From: JAGGYK01 sp034716155
Lineage (GTDB): Bacteria > Desulfobacterota > Desulfomonilia > UBA1062
Assembly: GCA_034716155.1 (NCBI GenBank)
Contig: JAYEFR010000082.1
Coordinates: 1 to 64,000, forward strand
Direction of reading: 5' to 3'
DNA: 64,000 nt
Program-made: the position numbers and the translations under genes
Notes under the pieces: model-generated
What the model was told of the DNA's origin: nothing
The model's input: the letters and a program-made list of their open reading frames with translations, nothing else
Databases searched by the model: none
In this document: positions 35,487 through 44,240 of the stretch, in pieces
Layout of the letters: every line of letters begins with the position of its first letter
Position numbering within the stretch: the stretch's first letter is position 1

Positions 35487-35680
35487 AAGCTATTAATCCC
35501 TTTATCTTATTGATACCACCAAACACTAAAGCAAGCATCATAGATATGCTTCCAACTTAGAGATATATACTTAAATATTGCAAATATATCTACCTACTCT
35601 TAAAAACCTTTAACTCTTATATCTTAGGTTGTGTATGGGTGCTAAGCAAAGAAAGAGATCTACATGTTGTATAATATCTC

Positions 35681-35841
35681 GTAACTGCTCAGGTTATTAG
35701 CCTGAAGGATACTGATATCCCACCAACGGCAAAAGCCGTATTTGGAGAGTATTATACTTGAATGGCTATGCTATTATTGGGTTTTGTAAATCTTTTCCTT
35801 AAAAACCTTCAGCCTTTAGCCTATTCACACAGAGTAGTTAC
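35681..35841. repeat. Heptamer-array inverted repeat (GTAACTNCTCAGG type), copy 1
   Basis: The left arm GTAACTGCTCAGG then TTATTAGCCTGAAGG is matched by CCTTCAGCCTTTAGCC and ACAGAGTAGTTAC on the right. It fills most of the gap 35487-35848 and stops just at the peptidase gene end. A related copy is at 51211-51373. Confidence 0.55.
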
Positions 35842-35848
35842 AATATCT

Positions 35849-37189
35849 CTATTTATTTCCGAACCGCCCAAGGAGTTTATATATTGCATCAGTCCCAAAG
35901 GTCAGTGCCTCTACAGGGATGCGCTCATCAGCCCCATGAATAAGCTCCATAGTCTTAAATCCTTTAGGCAGCTTCATTGGCGTAAATCCGTATGTCTGAA
36001 TGCCTAACCTTGAGAAAAAGCGCGCATCTGAGCACCCTGAAAGCAAAAGAGGTCCTGGTATACATCCCGGGTCAGCCTCTTGCAAGATATCCGCTAATAT
36101 AGCGAACATACTCATATCCGGCTCATTTGGCCCTGGATCATAACGAATGAGTTCAAGTTCCACTTCTTTCCCGATAATTCGTCTCAGCTCAGCCATCAGA
36201 TCATCAGGGCTATATCCTGGAAGCAAGCGGCCATCCAGTTCAATGGCAATCTCGCTCGGTATAACATTGATTTTATCACTCGCATGTATAATGGTAGGAC
36301 TCACCGTATTATGAAGCAGGGGGTAAAGGGCCTTGCCCTTATCTCCAAGCAGGCCCAGCACTATATCTGTCAACCTTGGATTGAGAAGCGAGCGCAAAAT
36401 AAGATTTAAAGGTAGCGGCATAAAAAAAGCCATTTTCTCAATCATCTGGCATGCAACAGGCGTGATATGCACCGGCAGGCGATGTTTATCCAGCTGTCTA
36501 AGCACACAGGCCAGTTTAGCCATTGCCCCGCCTCTAATAGGTAAAGACCCATGCCCTCCCGGTCCCCGCAAAATTGCTTTTATCCAGCATACCTGCTTTT
36601 CAGAGACCATAATAGGGTATATCCTTTTGCCGGCAAAGTGGAGGGTAAAACCACCAAACTCCCCTATGGCATAGCGAATACCTTTAAATAGATCCGCATG
36701 GTTTTCTACCAGATATCTTGCACCATAATCTCCCCCGGCCTCCTCATCACTCACAACGGTAAGTATCACATCGCCAGGCAAAGTAAGTCCTTGGGCCTTC
36801 GCACGCATCAGGGCGGCAAGCATCATGGCAACACCACCCTTCATATCAAGGGCACCCCTGCCCCAAACATAGTCATCTACTACCCTGGCCTCGAAGGGAG
36901 GATTGCTCCATGTCTGGTTTGCTGTAGTGACTACATCCACATGTCCGTAAAGCAGTAATGGGGGGGCGCTCCCCTGTCCAGCCAGACGGGTAACTAGGTT
37001 AGGCCTTCCGGGGTCACGGGCATAAATAGTAGTCTTAAATCCTACCTGTCTCAATAGATTATCTATGTAGGTAATACATCCTGCTTCATCTCCAGGTGGA
37101 TTGGTTGTGTCGAAGCGAATGAGTCTCTGCAACAACTCCACTGGCCGCTTAAAGATGGTAGCCTCTTCATTTGTAAATGGTTTGGACAT
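35849..37189 (-). CDS. M20-family metallopeptidase (ArgE/DapE/CPG2-like)
   Basis: 446 residues from the ATG at 37189, chosen because AGGAG lies 7-8 nt upstream and the ORF before it has an unrelated Cys-rich extension. Metal-site residues are visible in YGHVDVVTT (His, Asp), VWGRGALDMKGGVA (Asp), VVSDEEAGGDYGA (catalytic Glu-Glu), and GEFGG. A dimerisation domain starts near GPGGHGSLPIRGGAM. The late His is in LIHGADERI. Members hydrolyse N-acyl amino acids or peptides with a dizinc site. The substrate is unknown. It is alone on its strand. Confidence 0.88.
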   Translation of the reverse strand: MSKPFTNEEATIFKRPVELLQRLIRFDTTNPPGDEAGCITYIDNLLRQVGFKTTIYARDPGRPNLVTRLAGQGSAPPLLLYGHVDVVTTANQTWSNPPFEARVVDDYVWGRGALDMKGGVAMMLAALMRAKAQGLTLPGDVILTVVSDEEAGGDYGARYLVENHADLFKGIRYAIGEFGGFTLHFAGKRIYPIMVSEKQVCWIKAILRGPGGHGSLPIRGGAMAKLACVLRQLDKHRLPVHITPVACQMIEKMAFFMPLPLNLILRSLLNPRLTDIVLGLLGDKGKALYPLLHNTVSPTIIHASDKINVIPSEIAIELDGRLLPGYSPDDLMAELRRIIGKEVELELIRYDPGPNEPDMSMFAILADILQEADPGCIPGPLLLSGCSDARFFSRLGIQTYGFTPMKLPKGFKTMELIHGADERIPVEALTFGTDAIYKLLGRFGNK

Positions 37190-37443
37190 CTCTGCACTCC
37201 TAAATCCCAGGTTGGAAAAATATACACAAGTATTACAAATACACCTGCAATAACAAACTTCTACCATGAGAAAAAGACATCGGTCAAACCTTATTTAGTA
37301 CCAATCCAGAGATGAACCCTTGGGCACGGGAGAGTTTCCAGATCAGAGTTGGCCAATTCTTACACCCCTTTTTTTATTAATTGACAACAAAACTGCAGAT
37401 GTTTATAGTGATCAGCAGGTTACAATAGTACTGGAGGAGCACT

Positions 37444-37638
37444 ATGGAAAACAATGTAGGTATGGTGGATCGTATAATTAGAGCATTAGTTGCTACTACC
37501 ATTATCGCACTCTATCTGAAGGGTAAGATCCGTGGCATAGCCGGCCTTCTGCTGGTTGCAAGTGGTGCATTGATGGCTAGTGTTATGAGTGGTTACTGCC
37601 CGCTTTATAAACCCTTAAAGATCAATACAAACAAGTAG
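37444..37638 (+). CDS. DUF2892-type small membrane protein
   Basis: A 64-residue protein with the family pattern: N-terminal NVGMVDRIIRALVA, two short hydrophobic helices, and SGYCPLYKPLKINT at the end. The domain also occurs at the C-terminus of YgaP-type rhodanese proteins. The stand-alone version has no known function. TGGAGGAG lies a few nt upstream of the start. Gaps of 176 nt and more surround it. Confidence 0.82.
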   Translation: MENNVGMVDRIIRALVATTIIALYLKGKIRGIAGLLLVASGALMASVMSGYCPLYKPLKINTNK

Positions 37639-37714
37639 TGGGGTTTCCTTACCTTTAATCTTCGCCGATCATTCTTCCCTATTCTGCCGAAATTGTGCCT
37701 GACCTTACCCCTCA

Positions 37715-37939
37715 CTATTTTATAACGGTCTCATCTGGAATATTTCCATTCTTAAAATGCTTATCTAGCCCACCTGAGACAATATTATTACGGCCATCAA
37801 AGTATTTGACATAAGGTTTTATATCAAGAAGAGGTGTTTCATCTAAAACATCTACTTCTGTAAAATACATTTTGTTCTCCTTTATGCTTTTGATTTTTAC
37901 AATAGAAAATCCTATATGATTGGGCCGGTGGGGGCTTCT
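37715..37939 (-). pseudogene. C-terminal remnant of TrmO/TsaA-like tRNA methyltransferase
   Basis: The 74-codon frame reads RSPHRPNHIGFSIVKIKSI, then MYFTEVDVLDETPLLDIKPY, VKYFDG. This matches the C-terminal half of the TrmO (TsaA/YaeB) family, which methylates t6A in tRNA. The N-terminal half is absent. The preceding stop codon falls in TTTATATGAAAA (37939-37950), one of the dispersed repeat words, so the gene appears cut at a repeat edge. An internal ATG at about 37870 has AGGAG upstream by chance of sequence, but a 52-residue product would lack the SAM-binding half. I regard it as a decayed gene rather than a functional small protein. Confidence 0.65.
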
Positions 37940-38025
37940 TTATATGAAAATACCTTTAGTCGGTCAGGCTTTATGGGCCTTTCGAGCCGTATGCTGATAT
38001 GTATTAGGCGATGTCTCTGCCGGAT

Positions 38026-38583
38026 CTATACATAACGACTTACTTTCTTTTTGTATTCCAGCCATTCGTGTTTAAATTCCTGCTCAAGATAATCTTCCTC
38101 GGCAACAACTATTTTGTGATGAATAAATATGCCGATTAATGAAAAGAACAAATTGAGCGGATTTGGTGCGTAAATACATGATGCTATGCACATCAAATAA
38201 AACCCAACATACATTGGATTTCTACTAATGTTGTAAATACCATTTTTCTTGGGGGTTATCTTTTCCTTGGGTATCCCAAATCTATTGGATAGACCAAGCT
38301 CATAAAAGGAAAATGTAACAAAGATACTTGCAATAGTGAATATTATAGTCCCTAGCCACGAAAGATATGTTGGGACGGGAAAAGATGCTGTATTTATTTT
38401 TGCAGCTTGAGCAATAAGAAACGCCCATGATAAACCCATTGAAACCTTACCAATGAAATACAAGCTTCTATTAATCGGTGTTTTCCCTAAAAAGTCTTTC
38501 TTATTAAATCTCATCAGGATTCCTGTGGATATTGCTATTAATGCAAAAATTAAAAAAAGCGATAGTATTATCAAATTATGCAT
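38026..38583 (-). CDS. Isoprenylcysteine carboxyl methyltransferase-like membrane methyltransferase
   Basis: A 185-residue protein with about five membrane spans. The C-terminal ICMT/PEMT pattern is visible: GIYNISRNPMYVGFYL, then VVAEEDYLEQEFKHEWLEYK, ending VSRYV. In bacteria these enzymes methylate lipids or other small targets with SAM; no isoprenylated protein is implied. It lies downstream of an attC-like site (38619-38713), with only 35 nt between them, as expected for a gene at the start of an integron-type cassette. No integrase is present in the window. Confidence 0.8.
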   Translation of the reverse strand: MHNLIILSLFLIFALIAISTGILMRFNKKDFLGKTPINRSLYFIGKVSMGLSWAFLIAQAAKINTASFPVPTYLSWLGTIIFTIASIFVTFSFYELGLSNRFGIPKEKITPKKNGIYNISRNPMYVGFYLMCIASCIYAPNPLNLFFSLIGIFIHHKIVVAEEDYLEQEFKHEWLEYKKKVSRYV

Positions 38584-38618
38584 ATTTTCCCACCTTATTA
38601 TCTAGCGGCATAGATTCC

Positions 38619-38713
38619 GTCTAACGTCTCCAGCATACACGACGTTGCGACCGAGGGGAGCAATGTCCTGAAGGGCAAGGGCAAAAGTTCATAGCGTATA
38701 TGCTGTGTTAGAT
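38619..38713 (-). other. attC-like recombination site (integron cassette boundary candidate)
   Basis: The ends fit attC core sites: on the minus strand ATCTAAC (RYYYAAC form) at 38713-38707 and GTTAGAC (GTTRRRY form) at 38625-38619. Next to them, CAGCATATACG and CGTGTATGCTG are inverse copies with one mismatch, as for L'' and L'. The total is 95 bp with a variable centre. It follows the lipoprotein gene by about 24 nt, the usual cassette layout. No integrase or second clear attC was found; a degenerate GCCTAAT beside GTATGC lies after the methyltransferase gene near 37995-38012. Confidence 0.45.
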
Positions 38714-38737
38714 GAAGTTGCTGTCCTTCAAATATCA

Positions 38738-39301
38738 TTATCTCGCCGGCCAGACATGTTCATGGCAATTAGAGATGGGAAAAGGGAACTTTATGCTTAT
38801 TGTTGTTTTTACTCCCTGAACTTCCCCCTCCCAGTAAAGCTCTTTCTCTCTTCTTTCGAAATGGCTATCAATAAAATCTAAACTATACGGTCTTAAAAAC
38901 CAATCAAAATCAAACCAAGAGCCTTCTTTTGCACCTTTTATATCACAGATAAAAACTGCTGACTTTTTTGATTCGTCAAGTTTTATCTTAGGAGTAACAG
39001 CATGTCTGTTGTATTTCTTTAGAGTTTTTCTAAAAAAGTCAATCTCTTTAGCCTCAGATTCTTCTTTCAATTCTAAAAGCTTAGAAAAATCTTCATCACC
39101 CCACAAAGATTCTCTTTGATAATGCAAAACTTCTCCTTCTGCTTTTATCTCTATAGCATTCCTCAATGGTTCAACTTCTTCAATTTTTGGAGGTTTTTCT
39201 GCCTTTGCAATACCTTTTCTCTCTTTTTCACAACTTATTATCAGTGTTCCTAAAACCATCAATCCAATTGCCAATAAAGAATAAAAAAATTTCTTATTCA
39301 T
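38738..39301 (-). CDS. Hypothetical lipoprotein
   Basis: 187 residues from the ATG at 39301, where GGGAGGGGG lies 7 nt upstream and a lipoprotein signal begins (MNKKFFYSLLAIGLMVLG, then LIISC). A longer frame to 39400 only adds repeat-derived residues. The mature part is Lys/Glu rich, with SWFDFDWFLRPYSLDFIDSH near the middle and HEHVWPAR at the end. No family was recognised. The low-GC codon use and the attC-like site just after the stop suggest a gene cassette or other transferred gene. Confidence 0.72.
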   Translation of the reverse strand: MNKKFFYSLLAIGLMVLGTLIISCEKERKGIAKAEKPPKIEEVEPLRNAIEIKAEGEVLHYQRESLWGDEDFSKLLELKEESEAKEIDFFRKTLKKYNRHAVTPKIKLDESKKSAVFICDIKGAKEGSWFDFDWFLRPYSLDFIDSHFERREKELYWEGEVQGVKTTISIKFPFPISNCHEHVWPAR

Positions 39302-39524
39302 AAAACAACCCCCTCCCTGACTAAACAGCACTTTTATATAACTTAAAACAACCGAACTGCTTCGTTTATGCAAGCCTCCAAGTGAAGCCTTCCGCCACAA
39401 ATATAGGCGGATAGCCTTTTGCTGCTTTTATATGAATCATTTTGCGCTTCGTACCTATATCCTGCATATTTATTTTACTACTTCACTTACCCTTTATCCA
39501 GCAGAAAAATTAGGGTGAGGTAAC

Positions 39525-39692
39525 CATTCAGTTACAAAGGCACTGAGGCACAAAGTAAAGACCTGAATAGTACTACAATATCTTACTTATAAAAAACTCT
39601 CAGTATTAGCCCTGCGCTTATGGGCGGCTTATAAAGCCTTATTAATTTTATGGTTGGCGCTTTGTGCCTTTGCCACTTTGTGCCTTGCAATC
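39525..39692. repeat. Heptamer-array inverted repeat (CACAAAG/GGCACAA type)
   Basis: The left arm ACAAAGGCACTGAGGCACAAAG is mirrored by GCTTTGTGCCTTTGCC and ACTTTGTGCCTTGC on the right, with about 100 nt between. It lies in the gap between the lipoprotein and aminotransferase genes (39302-39744), which has no other feature besides the next array. Confidence 0.5.
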
Positions 39693-39720
39693 TTGTGCTA
39701 CACTGAAGGTTTACCCTTGC

Positions 39721-39758
39721 TTACTATTCACTATTCACTGATCACTATTCACTATCTT
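39721..39758. repeat. Tandem 7-bp repeat (CACTATT type) overlapping a gene end
   Basis: The words are CACTATT, CACTATT, CACTGAT, CACTATT, CACTATC. The aminotransferase stop codon and its last residues DSE are encoded within the array, so the repeat has become part of the gene end. Confidence 0.6.
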
Positions 39759-40920
39759 CACCCAAAGAAGCCACCGCCCGTTTCAGCCCTGGCGCCGCAC
39801 CTTCTATCGTAGCCTCATCCACGCAATAGGCAAACCTGACATAGCCCTTGTATCCAAATCCTCTACCCGGGACTACAAGTATCTTTTCTTTTAGTAAGGC
39901 ATTACTAAAGGCCAGGTCATCTGCTATGGGAGACTTGACAAATAGATAAAACGCCCCTTCAGGGGGTGCATAGCTAAGGTCCATGTCATCTAATATAGAC
40001 CTAAGCAGGTCCCTTCGCCTTTTATATATGTCTATATCTACACTCAAGTGAATACACTGCCCCAAAACCCTTTGCATCAATGCAGGGGCATTTACAAAGC
40101 CAAGTATCCTGGTAGCCAGTATCAGGGCATCTATAAATCTATCTTTCTCAGCAATTCCAGCCCCTGCTGCAATATAGCCTATACGTTCACCAGCCAAAGA
40201 AAGCTCCTTAGAAAAAGATGTGACCACCACTGATTTCGGCAAAATCTTTAATATTGATGGCACATGGAGATTGTCATATACAAGTCTTCTGTATGGCTCG
40301 TCTGAAATAACAAGGATGTCAGGATGGCCGGCCAGGACATCCTGTAGACCGGTAAGTATCTTTTCAGGATACACTCTCCCTGTCGGGTTGTTTGGTGAAT
40401 TTATAATGATGGCCTTGGTACGTTCAGTAATCGCTTTCTTTATCTTTTCCAGATCAGGTAAGAAATCGGCATCGCACTCTACCGCCACAAGTACCCCGCC
40501 ATGATTTTCAACATAAAATCCGTACTCCACAAAGTAAGGCGAAATGACCATTACTTCGTCACCAGGGGCTATTATAGATTTTAGAATAACATTTATCCCG
40601 CCTCCTGCTCCGCAACTCATCACAATGTCATCAGGGCTAAGCTCTACCCTATAAAGGTTGGATGCATACCCTGCTACTGCCTTTCTCACCTGTGGATAAC
40701 CTGCATTCGGCATATATCCATGGCCTGTATTAATATCAGAAGCGAGATCCCCCATAACATCAATGACCTTTTTAGGTGGAGGCACATCAGGATTGCCGAG
40801 GCTAAAGTCAAATACATTTTCCATTCCATATTCAGCCTTAAGCCTCGCACCTTCTTCAAACATCTTCCGAATCCAAGACGATGCCTTGGAATAGTCCATC
40901 ATTTGCCTTGAAACTATCAT
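39745..40920 (-). CDS. Class I/II pyridoxal-phosphate aminotransferase (aspartate-type)
   Basis: 391 residues from the ATG at 40920, which follows AGGAGGG by 3 nt; an upstream ATG at 40950 is less likely. Fold-type I aminotransferase marks are FSLGNPDVPPPKKV, NAGYPQVRKAVA, IINSPNNPTGRVY, ISDEPYRRLVYD, and the PLP lysine in TSFSKELSLAGERIGY. It transfers amino groups between aspartate or another amino acid and 2-oxoglutarate. The substrate is not fixed by the sequence. It is alone on its strand, and the gene end overlaps a heptamer array. Confidence 0.9.
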   Translation of the reverse strand: MIVSRQMMDYSKASSWIRKMFEEGARLKAEYGMENVFDFSLGNPDVPPPKKVIDVMGDLASDINTGHGYMPNAGYPQVRKAVAGYASNLYRVELSPDDIVMSCGAGGGINVILKSIIAPGDEVMVISPYFVEYGFYVENHGGVLVAVECDADFLPDLEKIKKAITERTKAIIINSPNNPTGRVYPEKILTGLQDVLAGHPDILVISDEPYRRLVYDNLHVPSILKILPKSVVVTSFSKELSLAGERIGYIAAGAGIAEKDRFIDALILATRILGFVNAPALMQRVLGQCIHLSVDIDIYKRRRDLLRSILDDMDLSYAPPEGAFYLFVKSPIADDLAFSNALLKEKILVVPGRGFGYKGYVRFAYCVDEATIEGAAPGLKRAVASLGEDSE

Positions 40921-41026
40921 GAGCCCTCCTAACAAGATATCATAGATCACACCGGATATATCAAAACCTTGCCATTATGTACAGATAGACTAAACATAAG
41001 ATCCGTATGTACCGATATATGAAAGG

Positions 41027-42013
41027 ATGTCTTTTAAACCCATACCCATAGAGATCATGCAGTTAGATAAAAAAAAGGCGTTTGAACTGTATATCAGGAT
41101 AGGAAACAGGTTTGTCCTCTTTGCCGGTTATGACCTTGCCTTTACAGAGGAGCACAAGGCCAAGCTGCTGGCCTCCGGGCTAAAGAGACTGTATGTAAAA
41201 GATACAGATGAAGAGTCCCTAACACTCTATACTGCAAAACATATGGACAAAATACTCTCAGACCCACATGTAGCGCCAAAGACAAAGGCAAAAATCTTTT
41301 ATTCATCATCAACCTATACCATGGAAGAGGTATTCAAAGACCCGAGGGCAAAAACCATATCTGAAATGAAAAATACAATAAACCCCATGGTAAAACTCCT
41401 ACTTGAAGACCAAGATGTAATGAAGAATCTCCTTGTGCTGACCGAGCATGATTATTATACATACACACACTCAGTAAACGTAGGCATCTTCGCCACAGCC
41501 CTTGCTATCAAGCTATTTGAAAAAGACATGGGGGAACATAATATGTATAACTTAGGTGCCGGATTCTTTCTTCATGACATAGGAAAATCAAAGATACCTT
41601 CCGAGATCTTAAATAAACCGGGTGCGCTCACAGAAAAAGAGTGGGATATTATAAAGAAACACCCAAGATGGGGTTATGAGGTCTTAATGGAGACCGGCGA
41701 TATGACAGAGGAGGCGGCACATATCGTCTTAGAACATCATGAGAGGACCGATGGGAGTGGTTATCCCTCTGGTAAGGCAGGGGATGAGATACATATATAT
41801 GCCAGGATATGTGCCATAGCAGATGCATATGATGCCTTAACTACCAAGCGCAGTTATAAATCTGCAGAAAGGCCTTTTGATGCATTAAAGGTCATGCAGA
41901 AAGAGATGGCGCAAGAATTTGACCCGGAGTTTTTCGCCACTTTTGTAATGCTCTTTGCACCTTCAGAGTATAATGCCACTCATATGCCTGGCTCATCTGC
42001 CAGCCTTGTATGA
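41027..42013 (+). CDS. HD-GYP domain protein
   Basis: 328 residues. The N-terminal ~130 residues (FELYIRIGNRFVLFAGYDLAF) resemble the DUF3391-type region often paired with HD-GYP. The HD-GYP domain has THSVNVGIFA, FFLHDIGKSKIP, KPGALTEKEW, HHERTDGSGYP and ICAIADAYDALTTKRSY. Members hydrolyse cyclic di-GMP. No GGDEF cyclase is in the window. It is followed after 30 nt by a small J-domain gene and a TPR membrane protein, probably one transcript. Confidence 0.9.
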   Translation: MSFKPIPIEIMQLDKKKAFELYIRIGNRFVLFAGYDLAFTEEHKAKLLASGLKRLYVKDTDEESLTLYTAKHMDKILSDPHVAPKTKAKIFYSSSTYTMEEVFKDPRAKTISEMKNTINPMVKLLLEDQDVMKNLLVLTEHDYYTYTHSVNVGIFATALAIKLFEKDMGEHNMYNLGAGFFLHDIGKSKIPSEILNKPGALTEKEWDIIKKHPRWGYEVLMETGDMTEEAAHIVLEHHERTDGSGYPSGKAGDEIHIYARICAIADAYDALTTKRSYKSAERPFDALKVMQKEMAQEFDPEFFATFVMLFAPSEYNATHMPGSSASLV

Positions 42014-42043
42014 ACATGTATAAGATGGTATCTTAATTGTATT

Positions 42044-42316
42044 ATGAAAGGGATTACTCAAGAAAAAATCAATTGGGCAAGAAAAATCCTTGGCTTGGAT
42101 GATATTGCCACATATAAAGAGGTGATGCTTACATGGAGAACCTCTATAAAAAAGATGCATCCGGATAAAGGTGGAGATAATGATAAAACAAGAGAGATTA
42201 CCGAGGCAAAGGACATATTAGTTAAATTCATAGAGAACTGTCCGTGTAGATTAATTCTAGAAGACAAATCTGACTGGTGGAATAGACGTTTTGGAAGACT
42301 TTGGGAAGAGGATTAA
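42044..42316 (+). CDS. Small J-domain protein
   Basis: A 90-residue protein that consists almost only of a J-domain: helix I with ARKILGLDDIATYKEV, helix II TWRTSIKKMHPDKGG with the HPD motif (His39-Asp41), and helix III EITEAKDILVKFIEN. Unlike DnaJ there is no G/F or zinc region. J-domains stimulate Hsp70 ATPase, so it may recruit DnaK to an unknown target. The gene end overlaps the start of the TPR membrane-protein gene by 26 nt, a sign of coupling. Confidence 0.78.
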   Translation: MKGITQEKINWARKILGLDDIATYKEVMLTWRTSIKKMHPDKGGDNDKTREITEAKDILVKFIENCPCRLILEDKSDWWNRRFGRLWEED

Positions 42317-44192
42317 AAGGCCGGCACATCCAAGAGCTCTCTTCTTGGTTATACTTGCTGCATTAATATTTGGTATCTACTATAATACCCTCGATAATGC
42401 CCCAACCAACTGGGATGATCCAGCACTCTTTAGCAGACCCACCATCCACAAGATATCCATTGATAACCTAAAAGAAGTCCTGTCCTTCCATCCAGGCTCT
42501 ACATACCAACCGATTAGGGATATATCATATATGATAGACTTTAGCCTTTGGAAAAATAAGGCTGTCTTCGGCATGCATCTGCACAGCATGCTCCTCTATT
42601 ATCTAATGATAGTTTTTTGCTGGGTCTTCCTTTTGAAACTGCTGCAAGCCTTTGGTATCGAAGAGGAAAAGGCCTTCCTATGGGCAGTATTATCATCTCT
42701 CATATTTGCCGTGCACCCTGTACATGTGGAGAGTGTGACATGGTTATATGCAAGAAAAGAACCTCTGCTTGGTATCTTTACGTTTTTGAGTCTGATATCG
42801 TTTTTAAAGGCAATATCCGGTAGAAAAAGACATTATATCCTCAGCATTGTCTTCCTTATTCTGGGAGCCCTCTCCAAACCCACCGCCTTGATGATCCCTT
42901 TAATAATGTTTGGTATTGACTTATGCCTTTATGTAAAAGACAAAGGAACGTCATACTGGAAAAAAAGGCTCCTTGTATATATCCCTCTAGTAATCATTGT
43001 AGCCCCCATGATGTTCAGGCTCATATCCATGATGTCTGCAGTTGGTGGCATAAAACCCTACCATGGCGGCTCATTTGGGACCAATCTGCTGGCTGTATCT
43101 CAAATCCTGGCAAGTTATATCAAGCTTATCTCCCTAACCATCAATTATGCAGCTGACTATCCTATAAGGCTTTATGCAGATCCCCACCTATGGCAGGCAT
43201 GGGTTTTTGTAGTGGTAAATATCTTCTTTATTGCCTCTGGTGTATGGGCATTCTTTAAAGGTAGGTATATATATCCCATCTTTGTGGGTTGGTATTATAT
43301 ATTTTTGCTGCCCGTATCACATATCTTTCCTATATCTCAAATACTGACAGATAGGTATGCACTGCTTCCCTCTTTGACCTGGTGTGTATTTATAGCCTAT
43401 ATCCTTAGCAAACTGTGGGATATACGTATAAATGTATGGAGGCTGTCACCGGACTTGCTAAGGCTTGTCTCTATTGCTTTGCTATCCATAATTATATGTT
43501 CATACAGTGCGATGACTATAAGGCAAAATGGCATCTGGCAAAATTCACTTTCACTGTGGGAAGACACCCTGGCAAAATACCCAAATTCAAGTCCTGCCAA
43601 TGTAAATCTTTCTGTCTTATACATAAAACTGGGGAGATACAAAGAAGCTCAAGAACTTTGCGTAAATGCAATCAAAGAGCTCCCTTATGATTATCTGGCC
43701 ATAAGCAATCTGGCGCTTGCTCAAATGATGATGGAACAATACGATAACGCCATACATAACTACAAACAGGCGCTAAAACTAAAGCATGATCTCTCCAAGG
43801 CAAAATTGGGGCTGGCTAATGCCTACTGGAAAGAAAGAGACTTTATAAATGTATATCAAGTATACAAAAATATAACCACCTCTTGTAATGTAAACAGAGC
43901 AAGATATGGCGCCCTTATCTATTACAGGCTTGGCTTTAGTGCATGGAAATTAAATAAAAAAGAACAGGCATTAATATATTACAAAAAGGCGAGCGTTCCG
44001 TCTTCCTGTCCACCCGTAGTCTTAAAAGACCTGGCAGATGCCTACACAAGCATGGGCGAAGTGCCTGAGGCACTAGAATGCTATAAAAGGGTATTAAAGA
44101 CTGAAACAAACAAAAAACTAAAGAGTTATGCAAAGGACCGGATAAAGATGCTTTCTCATAAACACCCATACCTGCAAGGCTCTCACAACTAA
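42291..44192 (+). CDS. GT-C-type membrane protein with C-terminal TPRs (TMTC-like)
   Basis: A 633-residue protein. The first ~400 residues hold about 10 membrane spans with the TMTC/O-mannosyltransferase pattern: NWDDPALF in the first periplasmic loop and LIFAVHPVHVESVTWLYARKE. Residues about 410-630 are tetratricopeptide repeats (NVNLSVLYIKLGRYKEAQEL, NLALAQMMMEQYDNAIHNYK, LADAYTSMGEVPEALECYK). Such proteins are proposed glycosyltransferases that use lipid-linked sugars. The start is uncertain: the earliest in-frame start is a TTG at 42291. The last dozen residues and the stop codon are encoded inside a hairpin repeat copy. Confidence 0.82.
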   Translation: MEDFGKRIKRPAHPRALFLVILAALIFGIYYNTLDNAPTNWDDPALFSRPTIHKISIDNLKEVLSFHPGSTYQPIRDISYMIDFSLWKNKAVFGMHLHSMLLYYLMIVFCWVFLLKLLQAFGIEEEKAFLWAVLSSLIFAVHPVHVESVTWLYARKEPLLGIFTFLSLISFLKAISGRKRHYILSIVFLILGALSKPTALMIPLIMFGIDLCLYVKDKGTSYWKKRLLVYIPLVIIVAPMMFRLISMMSAVGGIKPYHGGSFGTNLLAVSQILASYIKLISLTINYAADYPIRLYADPHLWQAWVFVVVNIFFIASGVWAFFKGRYIYPIFVGWYYIFLLPVSHIFPISQILTDRYALLPSLTWCVFIAYILSKLWDIRINVWRLSPDLLRLVSIALLSIIICSYSAMTIRQNGIWQNSLSLWEDTLAKYPNSSPANVNLSVLYIKLGRYKEAQELCVNAIKELPYDYLAISNLALAQMMMEQYDNAIHNYKQALKLKHDLSKAKLGLANAYWKERDFINVYQVYKNITTSCNVNRARYGALIYYRLGFSAWKLNKKEQALIYYKKASVPSSCPPVVLKDLADAYTSMGEVPEALECYKRVLKTETNKKLKSYAKDRIKMLSHKHPYLQGSHN

Positions 44193-44205
44193 GGATGAAA
44201 ATATA
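44151..44205 (-). repeat. Hairpin repeat unit, GTTGTG/GTTTATG family, copy 7, at a gene end
   Basis: On the minus strand: TTTTCATCCTTAGTTGTG, a weak stem (GCCT/AGGT), then TATGGGTGTTTATGAGAAAG. Copy 7 supplies the last codons and the TAA of the upstream TPR gene. Confidence 0.55.
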
Positions 44206-44240
44206 TCTAGCCCTGAGTGGTTTTTTAGTTTTGTACATAT

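Noticed and set aside
37921..38025. Second attC after the ICMT-like gene
   Set aside because: Only a GCCTAAT-like half site and a weak inner pair are present; no GTTRRRY partner was found.
39721..39758. Tandem 7-bp repeats as a CRISPR array
   Set aside because: The period is 7 bp with no unique spacers; it is a short tandem repeat. No cas genes occur in the window.
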